Positions 24,201-33,200 of a DNA stretch of 64,000 nucleotides are shown piece by piece (position 1 is the stretch's first letter; every line of letters starts with the position of its first letter). The stretch spans positions 2,895,001 to 2,959,000 of the forward strand of contig WPIO01000038.1 of assembly GCA_009760855.2 (NCBI GenBank). The letters are read 5' to 3'. The stretch is from Cristatella mucedo (lineage: Eukaryota > Bryozoa > Phylactolaemata > Cristatellidae). The position numbers were made by a program, and so were the translations under genes. The notes under the pieces are model-generated. The model was not told the DNA's origin, ran no database searches, and saw nothing but the letters and a program-made list of their open reading frames with translations.

Positions 24201-27200
24201 GGAGTAAGAGTTATCAGCAGGAACTCGAGCTGTGAGAGCCTGGCCACACCCCTTCAGCCGGAGTCATTGGTAGCTGCAGGTCCTCTGGCCCTTTATTTTA
24301 TACTATCAAGTGTATTATTACTTGCCTTCCGGCATGTGCGATCAGGCGATTGCAGCTGGTGCAAAACTTAAAAAAAACAGTTAGGCTTGTCTGTCGTGAG
24401 TGTCGAAGTTGCCACATCACACCACTTCTTGCCGACCTGCACTAGCTACCAGTCAAGCAACGGATTGACTTCAAGGTTTTGTCGCTCACTTTTAAGTCAC
24501 TTCATTCTTTGGCTCCAGCGTATCTCTCAGATCTACTCCCCCACCAGGCCAAGCATCGTACCACCCGCTTTTCGGGAACCAACAGTCTACAAAAACCCTG
24601 TACAAACCTCAAATCCTTTGGAGACTAAGCATTTAGTTTGTATGCTCCCAAAGCCTGGAACTCCCTCCCGACTTGCCTCAGAACACCCCTTGACTTGACC
24701 ACATTTAAAAAGAATTTAAAAACACCTATTTAGGACAGCATGTAGTGGGTCCCTGTGATTCGTCCTTCATGTGCCTATGCGTGCTGACACTGCATGCTGC
24801 CACCAACTACATTTGCATGCTGACCTGTGCATGTCACCCCTAACCATGTTATTCATGTTGTTTGTTTATCAAGCATGATATTACTCACCATTCAATTGCA
24901 TTTGCCTTGGCAGCAAATGCAAAGCGATTGAGAGAGATTGAATTCTCTGATGGCGCTTTATCAAGTGCATTATTATTATTATTATTATTATTATTAATTG
25001 TTTCTCTTGCATTATTCCGTGAAGTAATATGTCGTGCCGGCTTTCTTGATATAACGTTGGAATCTTGTTTTACGTAAAAATTTCCCGCGAGTATTAAAAA
25101 TGGCTTACTGCTCCTTGTGAGTGTCACATCTGTCTGCAACGAGCTAGAAACCGGACGACTGCTATGACGCAAGCGTAGTCACTTTGCCGTCCATTGTAGC
25201 CACTCGGAGGTTTTCGAGTTTGCAGCCAATTCATGAACAGGGTAACCCTGCATGTGTTCCCTTTGCCTTCTTCCTTCTACTTCCTTCTAGTACTTCAGTG
25301 TGAGAATATGTCTAGATGTCACGGATGCAGTAATGCTGTTGCTCGACCGAGCTTGCTCTCTGGGTTAGAATATTGCGGTCCTGGAACACCAGGCATTTGC
25401 GCCGCCCACCCGTCCCCGATTTGCAGCGATCCGCTGGCTACCGGCGCATGCACGTACTTGCGTCGGCTCCTCAAAGCAGCTGTCACAAACGAAAACAAGG
25501 GCCTGCAGACGCTTTATAATTATTTATTATTATAATTAATTATAATTTATAATAATATTAATAATATTAATTAATTAAAATTAATTATTATAATTATAGT
25601 TATTAATTATTTATATATTTATATACGCCATTTATAAGTCGCGTCTCTTCGTTTCTCTAGGTACGGGCTCATTCTTAGCACAAAGAAAGCAGGCCCCATC
25701 GGGCCGACTAAGAAGCCCAACATATTCGACGATGGCAGTGACGACGAGGTATGCAAGCAGCTGAGGATGCTGCTTGTGCTGCTGGTCGTTGCGACGTGCA
25801 GTCTCAGACACGACGCTATGATATGCTGCGGATGCCCACTCGACCCTGTTCGGCAAGAGAGACCAGTGTGTTGGTGCTAAGACGTCAGGCCACCGAGAGA
25901 TGTGTGTTGGCGCTAGGGCGTCAGTCCGCGCAGCTGATGTTCGTGCATGATCGTGCAGCTAAAAGCCAAATATCAGCTATTGCCAGCTGGTTTTTGATGC
26001 CTCGGGCTACTCGTATCTTTGAAAGCCTTTTAGCACAGCAGCCATCGTCTTCTTTTCTCGGTTATTGCCGTTCGGGTGGCACGGCCTCCGGGCTAAGCAT
26101 AACAGTTCTATTGGCTGTGCTCCGTCGTGACTCCTTTTACTTTTTATTTTTTTTCGAATCAATTTTGCATCGTAGTGATGCATACTATGCCAGCCAGCAG
26201 AGTAGCACACCCCACTGAGCACGTCACCTGGCATACTACTTGATCTTGGTCGGATTTTTGGCATGCTTTCACTGTTCTGTGAACTAATGCATTCAATCTT
26301 GTTAGTTGAGCTCCCAGTAGATCCGGCAAACAATGTCCAGAACTCTGTCCTACCATGGTCCGCTATGGCTTAGCTCCTAATATGCCCAGCTGACCTGCAC
26401 CTGTATGGCTAACGGTAGCTTGAGGCATGTGGCTTCCGGGTGGTCAACTGATTCAGTGTGAAGTTCTTACGCTCTCCGGCGGCTTGGCTCCTTCATACCT
26501 AGCTGAATCAGTCCACCAGTTTCAGCCTCCTCTGATGTCCTCTGATTCTCTATGGACAACAAATTAGCTGTTCGTTTCCTCTGCTTAAAGACCTTTGATG
26601 ACAAGCTTTTGTGCTGTGCAGGTCCTTGTCTGTCGGTCATACTTTTACGAATACAACACCTACTCTCCTGCTGCCGACCGTGACACATCCTTTCCAGTCA
26701 TCCTGAGCTGCTAATTCCGTGGTATTCACAACCTCGACTGCTCTCCTGACTCAGCTATGCTTCTTACTTTCTCTGTGTTGAAGATGAAGTCAGTTGGCAT
26801 GTCCCATGGGTTCAAAAAGCCGCACAGGCTCATATTGAGTGGGCTATAGAACACTCTCCTGCGTAGCACCCAATTAGTGTGTGTGGCTTTGTGGAGTTAC
26901 ATACTGAGATACATTGTGCTTCAAAGGACGAATGAGGTCCACGAATCAATGCCGTCAGACCTCGATCGAATAGGTTTGCAACCTTTGGTGAAGCCCTTAA
27001 GTTTTTTGAACGACCTTAACTACAGTCGCCTATTCCGACCTGTAAATGTGAGCCTCATTGGTGCTAGTGCTAGCTGTGATTCACCGTGGCCATTTTTAGA
27101 TAGAGAGCAAAGGGTTTTCATTAATGCTACCCTTTGTGGATCACTACTTATGTCAAAATCAAAGTTCTTATGCTGACCCACAAGGCCCGCCACGGCTTGG

Positions 27201-30200
27201 CTCCTTCATATCTAGCTGAACTGCTGCATCAGTTTCAGCCTGTTCGCGCCCTCAGGTCCTGTGTGGACAATAAATTAGCTGTCCCATTCCTCCGCTTAAA
27301 GACAGTTGGCGACAGAAGCTTTAGCTCTGCAGGTCCTAGACTGTGGAACTCGCTTCCACAATTCTTACGCAACGACATCTACTCTCCAACTGCCGACTAT
27401 GGCACATCTTTTTCAGCGGTCCTGAACTGCTACTTCTATGCTACTGACTACCTCAACTGCTCTCCTGACTCTGCTATGCTTCCCACTTTCTCTTTGTTGC
27501 GTGAGACGAAGTCTGTTGGCTACCGAATGCGTACCGAAAGTCGCTTAGGCTGTGAGTGCGCTATACAAAACTCTCCTGCGTAACACCCACATGGTCTTTT
27601 TGACTTTGTGGAGTTACTGACGGAGATACAAAACATAACATAACCGATTCGCCCGAACCTGGTAGGTCACACAATACGCAAAGCTAGGATACCACACCTA
27701 TCATGTAATCTGATATCATGATTGAGCTGCAAAAGTGCAAGTTTCACGGTGTAATTTTTCCTGATGGCTCTTGTTTGATTTCAGGTGTAGGAATCTTAAC
27801 TAGCTGCAGAGGTCGGCTTTGCTCGACCACATATCGTGCACTCGTCGAACGGACGTAAAGTAGCTTACGGCTGAAAAAGAAGCCGGCGATCAGCTCCGCA
27901 GATAATGCAAATAATAAAGAGCAGCAGCAGGGCCAGCATTAACTAGTTTTTATAAGCCATGTTTTTTTTTCAAGCTAAACATTTAGAAAGATGTGTTTGC
28001 TGAGTTGACAGGTTGACCTATTCGATTGTAGGGGTCGAGCACGCTCGCTGTGCCGCCGAAGTTGCCGACAGACGATGGGAACTAGGGCTTCCTCCTGTTG
28101 AGAGCTGGGTGGGTGGGTGGGGGGGGGGCAGGAATTCGTCACCAGAGCCTGTAGGTTAGGGATGGAAGACAAGCATCCCTTCAAGGATGACCTGCAGGAT
28201 TCGGGTTTTTGTTTATAGTAGGGGTGGGTGTGAGCCGCTCCTTTTTAACTTACACGGCAGCTCAGGAAGATGACCAGGCCCAGAAAAAGGCAATGACTGC
28301 TTAAATTCCCTACGTTAAGCGGGTAAAGTAATCAAAGTGAATGATTATGAAAACCTCAGAGGAAGCAAAGAGGCAAGCTGCTAGTTAATGCCGTGCTGTC
28401 ATAGTTATCTCTTTTTTTCCAACTGAAATAACACTGGCCGTTTCTGGGGCACATTGGCGCTTTGCATATGCAGCACTTGTATATGGGCTGCCGGTTTTGT
28501 AGGAACCCGGAAAACCGGCAAGGAAAAAAGAATCCATCGGGCAATCCATACTGAAGAAGCAGGTAAACGTACTGCTTCGATTGCGCTCTCCGCTAAGCTG
28601 GATTGAGTGGAGGCTTGGCTTTGGTCAGGAGCTGCGCAATGTCATGTGATGCCCATGTGATGCACAATGTCTGTGATGGCCATGGGCATTCGAAGACGCG
28701 GTGTTCTGCGTGCCCAGTGAAAGGCAGTGTTTTAGCAGAGCGCCGTGTGCACGCTCGGCAGCTTGCTCTCTTGCACCCAGCATCCGGAATCCAGCCAGAA
28801 AGAGACTTAATGGCTGCAGCCTCTCTCTTTGCCGTGCTTTGCTCTGTAAAGGTCCTCGAGTGAGAGAAATTCTTCCTTTAAAGGTCCACCTGCCTCTGCA
28901 ATAAGCCACTCACAGACGGTGCACAAGTCAGCAGCTTGGCTCGTCTGAAGTGAGTGTCGAAACTGCCACACTAAGCGCTCTCTCTTTCTCGGTTATGCAC
29001 TGGTTCCCCCATCAATCAGGGCATCGACCTCGATCGAGGTCGTCACTTATGCCGACCTTTCATTCTCTTGCTTTGCCCTATCTGTCTGAAATACTAGATC
29101 CTCTCTACTCCGAGAGGCTAGGATCGGTTAGCCGTCGTGCCTCAGATCTCAGCCTCAGATCCTTGAGAGACTTGCCTCTTCAGTTCCCGTGCCCCCCCCA
29201 AAGGCTCGCAGTGTCCCGTCGACTGACATCTCAATAGTATATCTTCACTCTTGTGTGGCATTTGAAGCGAAGCTAGAAATCCTCCTGCACCTCACAGTTT
29301 TCGTTTTGCCTCGTAAATCGTCCACTGCATGCTCACGTGCGCTGCAGCTGCTGCGTGTCATTGTCCCGTTGTTGGATTGTCCTGCTGCTTTATCGTGGCA
29401 CAAGCAGGAACCGTGTTGCCTTGCGTGTCATGCGTTTCATGCTCTGCCGCCGGCATCTGCATATCTGCACTAGACTCAGCTGGAGATCGACCGTGCGCTC
29501 GCCGAGGACCCGTCCGTCTATGAATACGATGCCATCTATGACAATCTCAAGGCCAAGCAGCAGGAGCGCAAGGTCGCCGCTGCCGTCGACAAGACCGCTC
29601 AGAAGAAGGTAAAACGATCTGAGCTGCGCCAGCCGGCCTTCGTGTTCATCTGCTCGTCGACGGCCCACCTCTTCAGTCGCCTCCTTCCTGTCCGACTGCC
29701 AGCAAGATTTGCCGCGCGCTCTTAATATGACGAGCTCGCTAAAACTGCTGCTGCCTCTCGCTGGCGTGGCATCCGACCGTCGCTAGCTGCCACTGTTGCT
29801 CGAGCAGAGCGTGCCCGGGTGCATCTCTTGTTGTGCATCTCGCTCGTCTGTCTCTGCTCAGGCTCGCTCGCTCTCTCGGCCTGCCTGCCGCCGTAACGTT
29901 CCCAGGCAATCGCGTCCAAGGCTCTTTGATGCCCTAATTATGCTCGGTCGTTTTGGATGAGTCAGAAGAATGCCGTCCGCAATCTATCACTTCGTTTCTT
30001 TGCGTGCTACCCGTTTGAGCGCACCAGATCGCGGTCTGCCTCTTTGCACTGCTAGTCGCTGCTGCAGCGCAGTGCTCGTGCTACGACTGGGAGGGGACGG
30101 CAGAGAGGTGTCAGTGGAGCGCCACCGCCAGGCTCTGCTGCTTATAGGCGGCTCGCTTGTGGCACGGTGCACGCGCGGCGCCGTACCGCTCGAGATTCTC

Positions 30201-33200
30201 GTCCCTACATGGGCCACGTGCCCGTTGATGCCGCCAACGCCGCCGTGTTACCTTAGCCCAAGTACATCACGGGCCTGCTGAAAATGGCAGAGCAGCGCAA
30301 GAAGGAGCACGAGAGGCGTGTCGAGCGCGAGGTGCAGCGCGAGCGAGAGGCCGAGGGCGAGGCATTCGCCGGCAAGGACGAGTTCGTCACATCCGCCTAC
30401 CGCCAGAAGCTGCTCGAGATGCGCCAAGCCGAAGAGAAGGAGCGCAGCGAGGCTGCTCTCGAGGGTGAGAGAATGCTCCAGAACCTTCCAGAACCTTCCA
30501 GAGCCTTCCAGCTGCTGCTGGTGCTGCTGCTGCTGCCACCCGTTGCTACTGCCGCCAACTGCTGCTGCTGCCGTCACCGGCCGCTACTGCTGCTTCTTCT
30601 TCTGCTGCTGCTGCCGTCGCCACTGCCGGTGCTTCTGAGCTGGGCTTAGCTGTAGCGTGAGCTTCCGGGAGGGAGGAGACGGCACGCGCATGGGCAGAAT
30701 GCGTGTGCAGCTTCTTCCGGAGGTTTCACACTGTGCTCAAATTCTGTCGATTTGGTTTGCTGGCTGGTGCTTGTCTCACATCTAATGTATGGCAGGCTGC
30801 TGGTGATGTTATTGATTCAGAATGGCCGACATAGGTTTTAGAGTGTGTGTGTGTGTGTGTGCGTGCGCGCGTGCGCGGGCAAGCGCCTGGGTTGCCCCCA
30901 CCCATTTTATACCCGTGTACCGGCATCCCATTCTGCTGTGACTGACAGCTCAAGATGGAAGTACAGCAACAAGGGTTGAATTGAGAATGGGAGTGTTTAC
31001 CGGATGACCATTGGCTTATGACATCAATTCACTCAATTCTCCACTGAGAAAGGACCTAAACTATTATTGCAGTGCAGTGCCAGTGTTGTACAGGCCAGTG
31101 ATAGGCACTTAAAAAGGACTTGGTGATCAATTGTATCAAATTATATCGAGAGCTCTAGAAGAATTAGAGACTCCTTGAGTCAGCAGACGTGAGAAGGTTG
31201 CAACAGTGCCAAGTTTGTGGAGTGATCAGCTCCAAAGCATGATTAGAACTTACATGCTCGGCTTGATATTCTACTAAGCGTTAAGTGCTTCTTACTTAAT
31301 TAGGGGTGTGACACTAGCCTCATCGAAAGATGCTGCAGCCAAACCTGAGGCTAAGGAGATATTTATTGTATAAGTGGTGCAGAAAGCAGCAAATATATTG
31401 GCATTTCTGAAGGAGGATAGTAAATATGGGTTGATTGTAGATGGCTTGGGGTCATCTTAGATTGGGAGATGAGCTTCATGCAGTGGTTGGCATGGGCAGG
31501 CCGAATGCTGTACTTAATGGCAGCAGTTAATGTTTGATGGGACGTGAACTTTGGCAATAGCCTCCGCCCCCCCCCCTGCCATCCAATCCATACCACCATT
31601 CCCGGTCATCCAATATTTTCTTGGCATCCATGTGCCCATTGTGGCAGTGTCATTGCCTCCCTTTAGGGTTGGTTGGCAATGCTTACTTATGCCATTAACA
31701 AATGCTTACTTAAAATTAAAATTAAATGCTTACTTAGCCATTAGCACTTCGCTAGCATCTGGTTAATGTCATGGTGCCTTTGTTGCTGTCTAGCAGGGCA
31801 CTCGTAAAAGTTCATGCTGTCGTTTTTTCAGCCAAGCTCGACGTCATGAACCAGAAAGATCTGAGTGGCTTCTACAGGCACCTGTATAGGCAGGCAGCTG
31901 AAGGTGAGGAGAAAGCTGCCCCGTCCTCCGTGCAGCCTGCAGAGAGTGAAGGCGGCGCGACAGATCCGGACGTCTCGAAGGAAACGCCAAGGTACGATCG
32001 GTGCTCCTCCTTGGCCGTCGATGCAAGCTTGCGTCCTCTTCGCTCCGATCGTGCATCGACGATCGCTTACGTTGCTGCTAGAGAGAGTGGCGCCGCTGCA
32101 AGAGCGCAGGTGAAGATGCTTCACCCGTCCTGCGGCAGCTCGCTGCTTGAGTGCTATTGAGAGCGTTGCTAGGCAGGTCTGCTTGAGTGTTGTTGAGAGC
32201 ATTGCTAGGCAGCTTTTGGCCATTTCCCCTGGCTGCAGGATCGCCAGTGGTCCCAGCTGCGACTCGGCTAGCAAGGACAATGCCTCACCTACCAAGAGCG
32301 GCAGCCGAGACAAGAGCTCTTCGGCTAGGGGCAACCACTCTTCAAGTGACACTGACAGTAGTGACCGGCACAGCGGCGACCGGCACAGCGATCGTCATCG
32401 AAATAGTCGGCATAGCAGTGGGGACCGTCCTAGTCACAGGTACCGAGCTCAGCTCGCAGTTGATCATGCTTTGCACTTTGCCATTTCGTGCGTCGAGAAC
32501 TGCGTGCCGTGTACATTTGGGCGCGCACTGGCTGGAGTGAAATCAAACGTGTTGCAATGTGCGTTGACCTCAAATTCGAGTGTCTGCTGTCTCGAATTGC
32601 GCCGAAAGCTAGCTCGAGCAGCGTCAAGCCCTGCTGATCCGTTGAAGGTGCAGTCTGTCGGGCGATGATAACGAGCCTCGGCGTTCAAAGCAGGCGCACG
32701 ATGCAGGGCACCCATCCGACGATCGGTCACAGAAGCACGTCAATCGCAACGACGATACTGGCAGACACCGGGAGATGCACTTTTCATCATCGAACGCGAG
32801 GATGGACTCGGGCCCCGACCTGTCGAGGTCAGTCAGTTTGGCCCTTTGCCCTGCGTCGCCGAGCTTCGTGGCGGCTGCTTTTCTTCTGTCTTTTAGCAGC
32901 GAAAGTCCCAGCGCATCAGATCGTGCTGGCTACTGGCTTTCTCGAAGTAGTCGAAGTGGCCGGAAAAGTAGCGTTTCTAGCCGATTAGCATCCTGTTTCT
33001 AAAAAAAAAATCTCATCTAGAAGACTGACATGGACGAGAAGGTTGCCTAGCTCTGCTTTGATCGGCCGTGATCTGATGTGATGTCGTAGGCATGCACGCG
33101 ATGTCATGGAGAGCAAGCTCGAGGCTGAAGGGGGCGAGATGAAGCACAGCCGCCGGAAGCGTTCGCCTGACCAGCGGCCGATGCACAGGCAGGACGCCGG

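Larger units (their letters stand above)
21211..25660 (+). other. NSRP1: NSRP1 intron 1
   Basis: 4.45 kb. It holds a LINE-B tail at 23.1 kb, LINE-A (antisense) at 23.6 kb, LINE-B (sense) at 24.3 kb and an AT-only block before the acceptor. 21.2-23.1 kb has no recognisable feature. Confidence 0.75.
25749..29473 (+). other. NSRP1: NSRP1 intron 2 (probably two introns with an unseen exon)
   Basis: It holds two sense LINE-A fragments and an old L2 fragment. The rest (25.75-26.46, 27.64-28.94 kb) has no recognisable repeat. A phase 0-0 exon of about 55-60 bp is expected here from the vertebrate gene. Confidence 0.6.
30465..31831 (+). other. NSRP1: NSRP1 intron 4
   Basis: 1.37 kb. It begins with tandem AGAACCTTCC units and a CTG-rich tract, then a (GT)n tract at 30841. 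No LINE or SINE is seen. Confidence 0.75.

Noticed and set aside
28270-28315. Candidate for the missing NSRP1 exon (reads EDDQAQKKAMTA after an AG)
   Set aside because: It runs into a stop with no donor, and the resemblance to the expected segment is only Lys/Ala/Gln composition.
28355-28390. Second candidate for the missing NSRP1 exon (TSEEAKRQAA)
   Set aside because: No acceptable phase-0 donor follows, so the match is compositional.
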